Source of the DNA: RH-AL1 sp964235705
Lineage (GTDB): Bacteria; Pseudomonadota; Alphaproteobacteria; Rhizobiales; Beijerinckiaceae
Reading direction: 5' to 3'
Length of the DNA stretch: 64,000 nucleotides
Assembly (NCBI GenBank): GCA_964235705.1
Contig: CAXSDP010000002.1
Span: 1-64,000, forward strand
Under the pieces are notes generated by a model. That model was given only the letters and a program-made list of their open reading frames with translations. It was not told where the DNA came from and made no database searches. The translations under genes were made by a program, and so were the position numbers. Below are positions 31,974 through 39,844 of this stretch, piece after piece (position 1 is the first letter of the stretch; each line of letters starts with the position of its first letter).

Positions 31974-32329
31974 CCAGGAAGCCGGTCGAAGCCAGTTTTC
32001 ATACCGGCATGCATGCTCCACCTTCGATTGATCGAAGGGCGACAGTCCCTCCGCTGGCTCAGCAAGGACGGCGCGCATCCCACAGCATCAGGCTGACGTC
32101 CGACTCGCGTGCATTGCTCCACCCTCCGAGCGCTTGTGGGTGCCACAGCCTACATTGTAGGAGCAAAACTATATAGGTTTCCTATAATAGCATCGGTAAG
32201 TAGCAACTTTCGTGTCCTTGCCGCAACAAGGAAAGAAAACGCATGGGAGACGATCCGCGTCGACTTGGGTTGCGACGGGAAATCGGTGAAATAGCAGCCG
32301 CATCTACCGTTTCTCCCTGGATCGCCTCG
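31974..32329. other. Non-coding part of the AT-richer island with palindromes
   Basis: No gene is supported in these 356 bases. They hold GCCGGT/ACCGGC (31981-31986 with 32003-32008), a GCATGCATGC palindrome near 32008, the eight-pair palindrome CCTTCGAT-TG-ATCGAAGG (32021-32038), and an imperfect inverted repeat CTATATAGG/CCTATAATAG (32169-32190) that contains a TATAAT box. The last is probably the promoter region of the following outer-membrane protein gene. Confidence 0.5.
32169..32190 (+). promoter_or_regulatory. Putative promoter -10 box within an inverted repeat
   Basis: TATAAT at 32183-32188 is a perfect -10 hexamer, but the -35 region (around 32160) is poor. The box is part of the imperfect inverted repeat CTATATAGG-TTT-CCTATAATAG, so a dimeric regulator could bind over it. 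It lies about 140 bases before the barrel gene. Confidence 0.4.
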
Positions 32330-33175
32330 ATGAAGCTGCTCGCCGCCGCCCTCGCCTGCGCCGCCACCGTGTCGTCGGCCGCCGCCGCCGACCTCCCCTC
32401 CCGCACCGTGCCGAGCGGCTTCGCACCGCCGGCGCCGCCGCCCTTCACGTGGACCGGGTTCTACATCGGCGGCAACGCCGGCGCCGTCTTCAACGGCGGC
32501 AACACGTCAAACGTCTTCGGCAACAGCCCCGCCCTGGCCAATGCCGTCGCCGACGCAACGCGGCCGATGACCAGCAGCGACCGCAACAGCGGGTTCAGCG
32601 GCGGCGGCCAGATCGGCTACAACTACCAGTTCGGTACCGTGGGGTTCGGCAACATCCCCGGCGGGTTCGTGGTCGGCGTGGAAGCGGACGCCGTCTTCAC
32701 CGGCGTCGACAACACGCAGATCTTCGAGAGCGACCGCGCGTCGATCCTCACGACGCGCACCGACTTCGTCGGCACGGTGCGCGGCCGCCTCGGCTACGCG
32801 ACCGGCAACTTCCTGCCCTACGTGACCGGCGGCTTCGCCTACGGCAAGGTGAGGGACAACACCACCTTCTTCGGACCGGCCGGCGCGCTGCTCTACCAGG
32901 GAGCGGACAGTTCGCTGCGGACCGGCTACGCCTACGGCGGCGGACTCGAGCTGGCGATCCCGGTCACGTCCTTCCTGAACGTGTTCCACGCGAGCGCCGT
33001 CACGATCAAGGGCGAACTGATCCGCTATCAGCTAGGCACGAACAACCTGCTCGTCGCCAGCACCGCCAACCTCAATCCCGGCTACACGCAGTCGATCCGC
33101 ACCGATGGCAACCTCGCGCGCATCGGCATCAACTACAAGTTCGGGGCGCCCGCGCCGGTGGTCGCTCGCTACTGA
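32330..33175 (+). CDS. Outer-membrane beta-barrel protein (Omp25/31-like)
   Basis: A 281-residue exported protein. The signal peptide is MKLLAAALACAATVSSAAAA with mature end ADLPS, typical of Rhizobiales Omp25/31-like barrels. It continues with the family's WTGFYIGGNAG opening, repeated amphipathic strands (GQIGYNYQFG, GFVVGVEADAVF, GRLGYATGNFLPYVTGGFAYG) and a C-terminal aromatic-type strand (RIGINYKFG). Function is structural or porin-like. The start at 32330 gives the signal peptide; the upstream open frame is not coding. AT-rich leader with a TATAAT box. Confidence 0.85.
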   Translation: MKLLAAALACAATVSSAAAADLPSRTVPSGFAPPAPPPFTWTGFYIGGNAGAVFNGGNTSNVFGNSPALANAVADATRPMTSSDRNSGFSGGGQIGYNYQFGTVGFGNIPGGFVVGVEADAVFTGVDNTQIFESDRASILTTRTDFVGTVRGRLGYATGNFLPYVTGGFAYGKVRDNTTFFGPAGALLYQGADSSLRTGYAYGGGLELAIPVTSFLNVFHASAVTIKGELIRYQLGTNNLLVASTANLNPGYTQSIRTDGNLARIGINYKFGAPAPVVARY

Positions 33176-33206
33176 GGCACGAGGCCGACCCTTCTCGGCC
33201 GCCTCA
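33173..33206. terminator. Bidirectional hairpin spanning both stop codons of convergent genes
   Basis: TGAGGC (33173-33178) pairs with GCCTCA (33201-33206), and inside it GGCCGA (33183-33188) pairs with TCGGCC (33195-33200). The 34-base near-palindrome contains the stop codons of both convergent genes at its ends. It can act on either strand; no U-tract follows. Confidence 0.6.
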
Positions 33207-33965
33207 CACGATCCTGAGACGGAGATCGGGCAGCCCGGCGACCGAAGCCACCAGCTCGTCGCCGCGCACCACCGGCCCGACGCCGGCCGGGGTGCCGGTC
33301 ATGATGATGTCACCGGCCTTGAGCTCGCTGCCGCGCGACAGCTCGGCGATCTGTTCGGCGACGCTCCAGATCATGTCGGCGAGGTCGCCCTCCTGCTTGA
33401 CGACCCCGTTCACGCTCAGGCGGATCGCGCCGCTCGTCAGCGACACAGCCGACGACAGGGGCACGACGGGCCCCACCGGAGCGGAATGGTCGAAGCCCTT
33501 ACCGATCTCCCACGGACGGCGGCCGTCCTTCATCCGCTGCTGGGCGTCGCGCCGCGTCATGTCGAGGCCGACCGCCGCGCCGTAGACGTGCCGCGGCGCG
33601 TCAGCGACACTGATGTCGCGGCCGCCGTCACGCAGGAACACCACCAGCTCCAACTCGTGATGGTAGCTCTCGGTCAGCGGCGGGTAGGCATGGTCCCCGA
33701 CCGCGTCGGCGGGCACGAACTGCACGGCGTCGGACGGTTTCTGGAAGAAGAACGGCGGCTCGCTCTTGGGATCGCTGCCCATCTCTCGGGCGTGCTCGGC
33801 GTAGTTGCGGCCGATGCAGTAGATGCGGCGCACGGGGAAGCGACCGCCGCCGACAATGGGAACGAAGGGCTGAGGCAGATCGAACAGAGATCGACCGCCA
33901 TGTCCCGTCGCCGCGCCGTCTGGGATCGCGACCGTATCCTTCGCCATCATGCCCATGTCCACCAT
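33204..33965 (-). CDS. Fumarylacetoacetate hydrolase (FAH) family protein
   Basis: A 253-residue FAH-fold enzyme. Blocks present are FPVRRIYCIGRNYAEHAREMG, EPPFFFQKPSDAV, the metal-binding HHELELVVFLRDGGRDI, and MTGTPAGVGPV. Relatives hydrolyse acylpyruvates or fumarylpyruvate or act as oxaloacetate decarboxylases or tautomerases; the fumarylpyruvate-hydrolase branch seems nearest. The start is ambiguous: the ATG at 33965 has GGAAGG seven bases upstream, and ATGs at 33950 and 33947 are possible. Monocistronic, convergent with the barrel gene. Confidence 0.87.
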   Translation of the reverse strand: MVDMGMMAKDTVAIPDGAATGHGGRSLFDLPQPFVPIVGGGRFPVRRIYCIGRNYAEHAREMGSDPKSEPPFFFQKPSDAVQFVPADAVGDHAYPPLTESYHHELELVVFLRDGGRDISVADAPRHVYGAAVGLDMTRRDAQQRMKDGRRPWEIGKGFDHSAPVGPVVPLSSAVSLTSGAIRLSVNGVVKQEGDLADMIWSVAEQIAELSRGSELKAGDIIMTGTPAGVGPVVRGDELVASVAGLPDLRLRIV

Positions 33966-34275
33966 GCCCAACCTTCCCGCTCCACCCTTCGCTGATGCCG
34001 CATCATACGATGAGGCGGTGGGGAGTGGATACGCTCGTTGACGGACCGCCCTTTCACATCTACGAAGACGGCTCCCCGACGGGTCCGCCCGCCGGGTACG
34101 CACCCGTGGCCGCGCCTGAGCGTGGCCTGTCGGCCCGACATCCCCGATCATGATGGACGGCAGTAGGAGGGCGCGTTCCTCCACCTTAGCCGGTGGACGA
34201 CGCGGTTGTGGAGGTGGCGGTGTCCGCCAGCTTTCCCGTGTCCAGCCCGGCGCCAGACCACACAGGGGACACGCG
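33966..34275. other. Divergent region FAH gene / rpsD with possible rpsD promoter and leader
   Basis: TTGACG (34038-34043), 17 bases, then TACGAA (34061-34066) is a fair sigma-70 promoter for rpsD and would leave a leader of about 200 bases. The leader holds a six-pair hairpin, TCCACC (34180-34185) with GGTGGA (34192-34197). S4 represses its own mRNA in other bacteria, so a structured leader is plausible, but no known S4 leader motif is recognised. Confidence 0.35.
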
Positions 34276-34893
34276 ATGACGAAGCGCGCCGAGTCGAAGT
34301 ACAAGTTAGACCGCCGCATGGGCCAGAACATTTGGGGCCGCCCGAAGAGCCCCGTGAACCGCCGCGAATATGGCCCCGGCCAGCACGGCCAGCGCCGCAA
34401 GGGCAAGATGTCGGACTTCGGCACGCAGCTGAAGGCCAAGCAGAAGCTCAAGGGCTACTACGGCAACATTTCCGAGAAGCAGTTTCGCAAGTATTACGAG
34501 GAAGCGATCCGCCTCAAGGGCGACTCCGGGGACAACCTGATCGGCCTGCTGGAGCGCCGCCTCGACGCGGTCGTCTACCGCGCGAAATTCGTCGCGACGG
34601 TGTTCGCAGCGCGGCAGTTCGTCAACCACGGCCATGTCCGGGTCAACGGCCGCCGCGTCAACATTCCCTCGTTCCAAGTCAAGGTCGGCGACCTGATCGA
34701 GGTGAAGGATTCCTCACGCGAACTCGCCTTCGTGCTGGAGGCCAGGGACTTGGCCGAGCGGGACGTGCCGGATTACTACGAGGTCGATCCCGCCAAGATG
34801 AACGCCAAGGTCACGCGCATCCCGCTCCCCAACGAAGTGCCGTACCCCATCATCATGGAACCGAACCTCGTCATCGAGTTCTACTCGCGCTAA
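34276..34893 (+). CDS. rpsD: 30S ribosomal protein S4
   Basis: A 205-residue primary 16S rRNA-binding protein. The S4 N-terminal domain (MTKRAESKYKLDRRMGQNIWG, of the zinc-free type) is followed by the S4 RNA-binding domain (LERRLDAVVYRAKFVATVFAARQFVNHGHVRVNGRRVNIPS) and the C-terminal PNEVPYPIIMEPNLVIEFYSR. As usual in alphaproteobacteria it is outside the main ribosomal operons. The ATG at 34276 follows GGGGACACGCG. A GC hairpin follows the stop codon. Confidence 0.98.
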   Translation: MTKRAESKYKLDRRMGQNIWGRPKSPVNRREYGPGQHGQRRKGKMSDFGTQLKAKQKLKGYYGNISEKQFRKYYEEAIRLKGDSGDNLIGLLERRLDAVVYRAKFVATVFAARQFVNHGHVRVNGRRVNIPSFQVKVGDLIEVKDSSRELAFVLEARDLAERDVPDYYEVDPAKMNAKVTRIPLPNEVPYPIIMEPNLVIEFYSR

Positions 34894-34906
34894 GCGCGTC
34901 GCGCGG

Positions 34907-34925
34907 GGCGGGAGTCGATCCCGCC
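34907..34925. terminator. GC hairpin after rpsD
   Basis: GGCGGGA (34907-34913), a five-base loop, and TCCCGCC (34919-34925) form seven perfect pairs between the convergent rpsD and serine hydrolase genes. There is no U-tract; it could serve both strands. Confidence 0.5.
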
Positions 34926-34927
34926 TG

Positions 34928-36103
34928 TCATCCCGTCTTCGAGGCGTCCTTGCCGACCAGCGCGTCGTAGACCATCGCCTTGAGGATGGCGCGGTGGCGG
35001 ACACGCTGGCGGGGCGCCTGCACCATGAGGATCGCGAGCAGGTCCTCTGCCGGATCGACCCAGAAGTAGGTGCCGCCGATCCCCGACCAGTTGAACTCGC
35101 CGACGGAGCCAGGATAGGCGGCGGCGCCGAGGTCGGTGCGCACCGCGAAGCCCAGGCCGAAGCCGAAGCCCGGACTGAGGAGCGAACCCGGGAGCCGGGT
35201 GATGCCGGTCGGCACGCCGACGTGGTCGGAGGTCATGAAGCGTAAGCTGCGAGCGCTGAGGACGACCTCCTTTTTCAAGCGGCCGCCGGCCAGGAGCATG
35301 CGCGCGAACCGTGCATAATCGTCCACCGTCGAAACCAGCCCCATCCCGCCCGGCTCGAAAGCGCGGACCTGCGCGGGGTCGAACATGGGTGGTCCGTCGG
35401 CGACGAGCGTGTCATCGGCGAAGGGCTCGGCGACGCGCGCGGGATCGACGGTCGGCACGCTGAACGCGGTCTCGATCATGCCGAGCGGCTCGAACACGCG
35501 TTGCTTCAGCACTTGCCCGAGGGTGCGCCCAGCGGCGACCTCCACCACGCGCCCGAGGACCTCCGTGGCGTGGCTGTAGTCCCAGATCGTACCGGGCTGA
35601 TGGGCGAGCGGCAGCGCGGCGATGCGTTCGGCGAAAACCTCGTTGGTGGGATCGCCCGCCTGGAGGGCGGCGTCCCGATAGTGGGGCGCCACGGGACCGC
35701 CGCCGCGCTCGTAGATCAGGCCGGCGGTGTGACGCAGCAGGTCGTGGATGTTGGGCGGACGTCGCGGTGGGACGAGCCGGCCGTCATCGAGCACGCGAAC
35801 GTCGGCGAAAGCAGGGATGAAGTCGGCGATCGGTTGGCTGAGGTGAAGCCGGCCTTCCGCCGCAAGTGCCACCGTTGCGACGGAGACGACCGGCTTCGTC
35901 ATGGAGTAGACGCGGAAGATGGTGTCGAGCGTCATCGGCGGACCGGATGGGCGACGACGCCCCCAAGCCCGCCGCATCACCGGCTCGCCGTGCCTCTCGA
36001 TCAGCAGCACCGCGCCCGGCACGCGGCCTTGGGCGACCTCGAGATCGAAGAAGGTGTCGAGGCGAGCGAGCCTCGCTCCCGAGAAGCCGGCCACGTCCTT
36101 CAT
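34928..36103 (-). CDS. Serine hydrolase of beta-lactamase class C / esterase type
   Basis: A 391-residue member of the beta-lactamase superfamily. The nucleophile motif SxxK is YSMTKPVVS (Ser near 71), and the second motif YxN is replaced by YSH (WDYSHATEVLG), as in EstB-type esterases and D-aminopeptidases. No export signal is seen, so it is probably cytoplasmic. It is likely an esterase or amidase of unknown substrate, not a resistance enzyme. It lies downstream of the RBBP9-like gene on the same strand with a 39-base gap. Confidence 0.85.
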   Translation of the reverse strand: MKDVAGFSGARLARLDTFFDLEVAQGRVPGAVLLIERHGEPVMRRAWGRRRPSGPPMTLDTIFRVYSMTKPVVSVATVALAAEGRLHLSQPIADFIPAFADVRVLDDGRLVPPRRPPNIHDLLRHTAGLIYERGGGPVAPHYRDAALQAGDPTNEVFAERIAALPLAHQPGTIWDYSHATEVLGRVVEVAAGRTLGQVLKQRVFEPLGMIETAFSVPTVDPARVAEPFADDTLVADGPPMFDPAQVRAFEPGGMGLVSTVDDYARFARMLLAGGRLKKEVVLSARSLRFMTSDHVGVPTGITRLPGSLLSPGFGFGLGFAVRTDLGAAAYPGSVGEFNWSGIGGTYFWVDPAEDLLAILMVQAPRQRVRHRAILKAMVYDALVGKDASKTG

Positions 36104-36142
36104 CGGCTCGCCATCCCCTCGCAGCTCATCGCCGCCTCGCGA

Positions 36143-36694
36143 TCATGACAGGCCCTTCAGGAAGCCGGCGAAGCGCATCAGACCCTCTGGCCAAGGTCCA
36201 TAGCCGCTCTCGTCGTTGAGGTGGCCGGAGGCACCGGCGTCGACCAGCTCGATGCGCCAAGCCTTCGCCAACACCTCGCTCTCTTCGTAGGATCCGTAAT
36301 CGTCGTCTCGGCTGGCGATCAGCACGGCCGGGAACGGCAGTGGCGCCAAGGGGATGTCGGCGAAGGTGGGATCGATGGCCTCCAGCGTACGCAGCACCCT
36401 GGCCGAGGGTGGTGCGACGAGGAAAGCGCCGATGACCCGGTCGGACACGCGCTCGGCCGCGTGCGCGATGGTGGTGACGCCGAGGCTGTGCCCGACGAGC
36501 ACCACGGGGCGCGTCGCCATGTGGACCGCCGTCACCAGCCCCTCGCTCCACGACGTGAGCCGGGGGCGATGCCAATCCTCCTGCGCCACCCGTCGGGCGG
36601 TCGGCAGCTTCTGCTCCCAACGGCTGTACCAATGATCCGGCGTCCCGCCATCGAGACCCGGTACGATGACGATGTCGACCTCGGACGTTTTCAT
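36143..36694 (-). CDS. RBBP9/YdeN-family alpha/beta hydrolase
   Basis: A 183-residue small alpha/beta hydrolase. It has the family opening IVIVPGLDGGTPDHWYSRWE, the nucleophile elbow GHSLG (in VVLVGHSLGVTTIAHA, Ser near 70), a catalytic Asp region (IASRDDDYGSYE) and the His of ASGHLNDESGYG. Members are serine hydrolases of mostly unknown substrate. It probably forms a two-gene unit with the downstream serine hydrolase. Confidence 0.87.
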   Translation of the reverse strand: MKTSEVDIVIVPGLDGGTPDHWYSRWEQKLPTARRVAQEDWHRPRLTSWSEGLVTAVHMATRPVVLVGHSLGVTTIAHAAERVSDRVIGAFLVAPPSARVLRTLEAIDPTFADIPLAPLPFPAVLIASRDDDYGSYEESEVLAKAWRIELVDAGASGHLNDESGYGPWPEGLMRFAGFLKGLS

Positions 36695-36778
36695 GGGCTC
36701 AAGCTAGCAGGGGTTGGAGGGAACGACCAACGATGCGTGACGGCGGGGCCCTCGTTCGATCGGCCTCGCGCGCCGAAC

Positions 36779-37555
36779 CTACGTCGGCTTGGTCGCCTCC
36801 GCCGCGCGCCGCCGTTCCATCAGCGCGACCACGAGGATGGCGCCCTCGTAGAGCCCCACGGCGGGCACGGCGAGCGCCAGCATCGAGAAGGCGTCGGGTG
36901 GGGTCAGCACGGCGGACGCGGCGACCACGAGGACCACGGCGTAACGGCGCTTCTCGCGTAAAAACTTGGTGTCGACGATGCCGATCTGTCCGAGCAGGGT
37001 GATGATGACCGGCAACTGGAACATGAGGCCGAAGGCGAAGATCAGCGTCATGATGAGCGACAGGTACTCGCTGACGCGCGGCAGCAACTCGATCTGGGCG
37101 CGACCGGGCGTCTTCGCCTGTTCCATGCCGATGAAGAAGTGCAGCAGGTTGGGCATGACGATGAAGTAGACGAGCAAGGCGCCGAACAGGAAGAACACCG
37201 GCGTGGCGATAAGGTAGGGCCTGAACGCGTTGCGCTCGTGCTTGTAAAGGCCCGGCGCGACGAAGGCATAGATCTGGGAGAAGATGACGGGACAGGCGAG
37301 GTAGGCGGCGGCGAAGAAAGCCACCTTGATCTGTGTGAAGAAATACTCCTGCGGCGCGGTGTAGATCAGCCGCGCGTCCGGTCCCGCGACGTTGGTATAG
37401 GGCACCACCAGGACGTTATAGAACGTCTTCGCGAAGAAGAAGCAGATGATGAACAGCACGAGGAACGTCGCCAGCGCCTTGATCAGGCGCGTGCGAAGTT
37501 CGAGGATGTGATCCATGAGAGGCGCCTTGGTCGCCTCGATATCCGCATCCGTCAT
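36779..37555 (-). CDS. tatC: Twin-arginine translocase subunit TatC
   Basis: A 258-residue inner-membrane protein with six hydrophobic helices and the TatC N-terminal signature (APLMDHILELRTRLIKAL). It carries the conserved FFTQIKVAFFAAAYLACPVIFSQ and a Pro-rich C-terminal end. It recognises twin-arginine signal peptides and forms the export complex with TatA and TatB. Third gene of tatABC, 97 bases after tatB. Confidence 0.96.
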   Translation of the reverse strand: MTDADIEATKAPLMDHILELRTRLIKALATFLVLFIICFFFAKTFYNVLVVPYTNVAGPDARLIYTAPQEYFFTQIKVAFFAAAYLACPVIFSQIYAFVAPGLYKHERNAFRPYLIATPVFFLFGALLVYFIVMPNLLHFFIGMEQAKTPGRAQIELLPRVSEYLSLIMTLIFAFGLMFQLPVIITLLGQIGIVDTKFLREKRRYAVVLVVAASAVLTPPDAFSMLALAVPAVGLYEGAILVVALMERRRAAEATKPT

Positions 37556-37652
37556 CGCTTCGCGCGGACGGAAACCGCCGCGCCCTCCTCATGTGTCAGG
37601 GCGCTTCCGCGCACCTTAGGGAATGACGGTCCGCGACCGAGACCGGCCGGGG

Positions 37653-38195
37653 TCAGGCGGACGATGACACGGCGGATCTTTCGATATCCGCCCCGGCGCG
37701 GGGTTCGGCCCTGGTCATGCCGGCACGGGCTTCGTCCGATGACGTCGCCGGCTCGACGTGGGCCGACCCGGGTGCGTCCACGGACGCCGAAGACGGGTTC
37801 GAAACAGCCTTTGGGGCCTCGACAGTCGATTGGGGCGTCTGCTGCGGGCCGACATCGACCACCCGCGCGGGTTCAACCGGGGACGGCGTCGTCTCCATCA
37901 TCACCGGTTTGCCCTCGATGGCGCCGGTGAGGTGATGGCCGAGATCGGTGACGGCGCCGAGACCGATATCGACCTTGGCGGCATTGGCGAGCTTGCGGGC
38001 TTCTTCGCGCAGATCCGCCATGTCGGCTTCCCGCATCGCGTCCATGAACTGACCCTGGAACTCGCCGGCCATGCGCCGCATCTTACCGACGAACTGGCCG
38101 ACCTGCCGCAGCACACGCGGCAGATCCTTTGGCGGGATGAAGATCAGCGCGATCACACCGACGATGAGCAGCTTGCTGGCATCGAAATCGAACAT
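37653..38195 (-). CDS. tatB: Sec-independent translocase protein TatB
   Basis: A 180-residue protein with the TatB start (MFDFDASKLLIVGVIALIFI), the helix hinge PPKDLPRVLRQVGQFVGKMR, an amphipathic helix, and a long Pro/Ala/Ser-rich tail that is probably disordered. It works with TatC in substrate recognition. It follows tatA after 29 bases. Confidence 0.95.
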   Translation of the reverse strand: MFDFDASKLLIVGVIALIFIPPKDLPRVLRQVGQFVGKMRRMAGEFQGQFMDAMREADMADLREEARKLANAAKVDIGLGAVTDLGHHLTGAIEGKPVMMETTPSPVEPARVVDVGPQQTPQSTVEAPKAVSNPSSASVDAPGSAHVEPATSSDEARAGMTRAEPRAGADIERSAVSSSA

Positions 38196-38224
38196 CGCGC
38201 GCTGACCTTGATCCGATCCGGGCC

Positions 38225-38515
38225 TCAGCCCGCCTTGCGGGCCTCGGAGGCCGTCTCGCCCTGTAAGCCGGACCCGTGCACGACCGGCTGCGGCGCGGCC
38301 GAAGGCACCGGTTGCGGGAACTGGTCCATGGTCCGGACCGGCTCGATCGGACGCACGGCGGTCTTCGGCTCGTCATCCTCCGACAAGCCCTTCTTGAAGC
38401 TCTTGATGCCTTTGGCGACGTCACCCATAACGTCGGAAATCTTGTTCTTCCCGCCAAAGAAGAGGAGGAGAACCGCCCCAAGAATGATCCAATGAATAAT
38501 GGACATGCTGCCCAT
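38225..38515 (-). CDS. tatA: Sec-independent translocase protein TatA
   Basis: A 96-residue protein with one N-terminal helix (SIIHWIILGAVLLLFFGG), the KISDVMGDVAKGIKSFKKGL amphipathic helix, and a Pro/Gln-rich tail. It forms the translocation pore. The start at 38515 (MGSMS) has GGAGG seven bases upstream; the upstream open frame is not coding. In most alphaproteobacteria scpA and scpB stand between nagZ and tatA; here only a 192-base gap is found. Confidence 0.95.
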   Translation of the reverse strand: MGSMSIIHWIILGAVLLLFFGGKNKISDVMGDVAKGIKSFKKGLSEDDEPKTAVRPIEPVRTMDQFPQPVPSAAPQPVVHGSGLQGETASEARKAG

Positions 38516-38707
38516 GGCAGACCTCCGTTCGCGCCCGCTACACCGTGGTCCCTGATCTATGCGGGTCGAGGGGTGAAAACAAGGCGCGTGAGCACACCCG
38601 TCCCCGGCCGAATGGATCGCGGCGGCTCGCTTCAAGGGGCGCCCCATACAGCCCCTGCGGTGCCGCTCGCATGGACGACCAACGACCGACGCGATCGCCA
38701 GGGACGA

Positions 38708-39823
38708 TCAGGCCGACGCGCCGATCACGGCCATCACGTCTTCGAGCCGCCGCGTCGCCGCCGCCGCGTCGAACGGCGCTACCCCCCCACGCATCGCCGC
38801 CACCGCGCGATCGACGCGCGTCCGAGCCGCGTCGGCCAGCATCGGGCTCGCGGCGGCGACCTCCTCCGCCTCCCCACGATCGCCGCTGCAATGGAGGGCG
38901 ACGTCGACGCCGGCGGCGAACAGGGCCGTCGCCTTGTCGCGGAAGCTGCCGGGAAGCGCCTTCATCGACAGGTCGTCGCTGAAGAGGAGGCCGTCGAAGC
39001 CGATGGCGCCGCGCACCACCTGGCCGATGACGGCCGGCGAGATCGTCGCCGGACGCTCCGGGTCGAGCGCCGCGTAGACGACGTGGGCGGTCATCGCCGC
39101 CGGCAGGTCGTTGTTGATGCGGAACGGCTCGAAGTCGGAAGCGTCCAACTCGGCGAGCGGGGTTTCCACGACCGGTAGCGCCAAGTGGCTATCGGCCTTC
39201 GCCCGGCCGTGCCCCGGCACGTGCTTCATCACGGGCAACACACCGCCGGCGAGCAAACCGTCGGCGGCCGCGCGGCCGAGGCGCGCGACCGTCGCGGGAT
39301 CCCGAGCGTAGGCGCGATCACCGATGATGTCGTGGGCGCCCGCGACCGGCACGTCGAGCACCGGCATGCAATCGACGTCGATCCCCACCGCCGCGAGGTC
39401 CGCCGCGATCAGCCGGGCGGTCAGGCGGATCGCGTCGGCGCGCTCGTCGAGATCGGCGAGCGCGGTGAAGCGGGCGGCGGCGGGATAGCGTCGCCAACGC
39501 GGCGACGTCAGCCGCTGGACGCGGCCGCCCTCCTGATCGACGAGGACCATCGCGTCGTCGCGGCCGAGCGCCGCGCGGATTTCAGAGGTCAAGCGAAGGA
39601 CTTGCTCGGGCGTCTCGATGTTGCGACGGAAGAGGATGACGCCCAGTGGCGCCGCGTCTCTCAGGAACGCGCGCTCGTCCGCGTCGAGCGTGGCGCCGAG
39701 GCATCCGCACACGAAGGCGCGCGTCATCGGCACGGACGCTTGATCGGCCACGGACGCTTGGTCGACCACCGACGTTCGCTCAGCCGCGTGGGCGCCCGCT
39801 CGGCGTCCTCCGCCACCGGACAT
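38708..39823 (-). CDS. nagZ: Beta-N-acetylhexosaminidase NagZ
   Basis: A 371-residue glycoside hydrolase family 3 enzyme that removes GlcNAc from muropeptides in the cytosol during peptidoglycan recycling. Visible are DQEGGRVQRL, the catalytic loop KHVPGHGRAKADSHLALP and the nucleophile Asp of LLFSDDLSMKAL. The first 32 residues hold a short repeat (VVDQASVADQASV); the family begins at MTRAFVCGC, so the ATG at 39727 is an alternative start. GGGAG lies just before the ATG at 39823, which is 21 bases after the SPOR gene. Confidence 0.94.
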   Translation of the reverse strand: MSGGGGRRAGAHAAERTSVVDQASVADQASVPMTRAFVCGCLGATLDADERAFLRDAAPLGVILFRRNIETPEQVLRLTSEIRAALGRDDAMVLVDQEGGRVQRLTSPRWRRYPAAARFTALADLDERADAIRLTARLIAADLAAVGIDVDCMPVLDVPVAGAHDIIGDRAYARDPATVARLGRAAADGLLAGGVLPVMKHVPGHGRAKADSHLALPVVETPLAELDASDFEPFRINNDLPAAMTAHVVYAALDPERPATISPAVIGQVVRGAIGFDGLLFSDDLSMKALPGSFRDKATALFAAGVDVALHCSGDRGEAEEVAAASPMLADAARTRVDRAVAAMRGGVAPFDAAAATRRLEDVMAVIGASA

Positions 39824-39844
39824 TCGCTCCCGATCATCGCGCGC

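Noticed and set aside
32109..32294. 61-codon frame before the barrel gene
   Set aside because: It crosses the putative promoter, has no ribosome site and no recognisable sequence.
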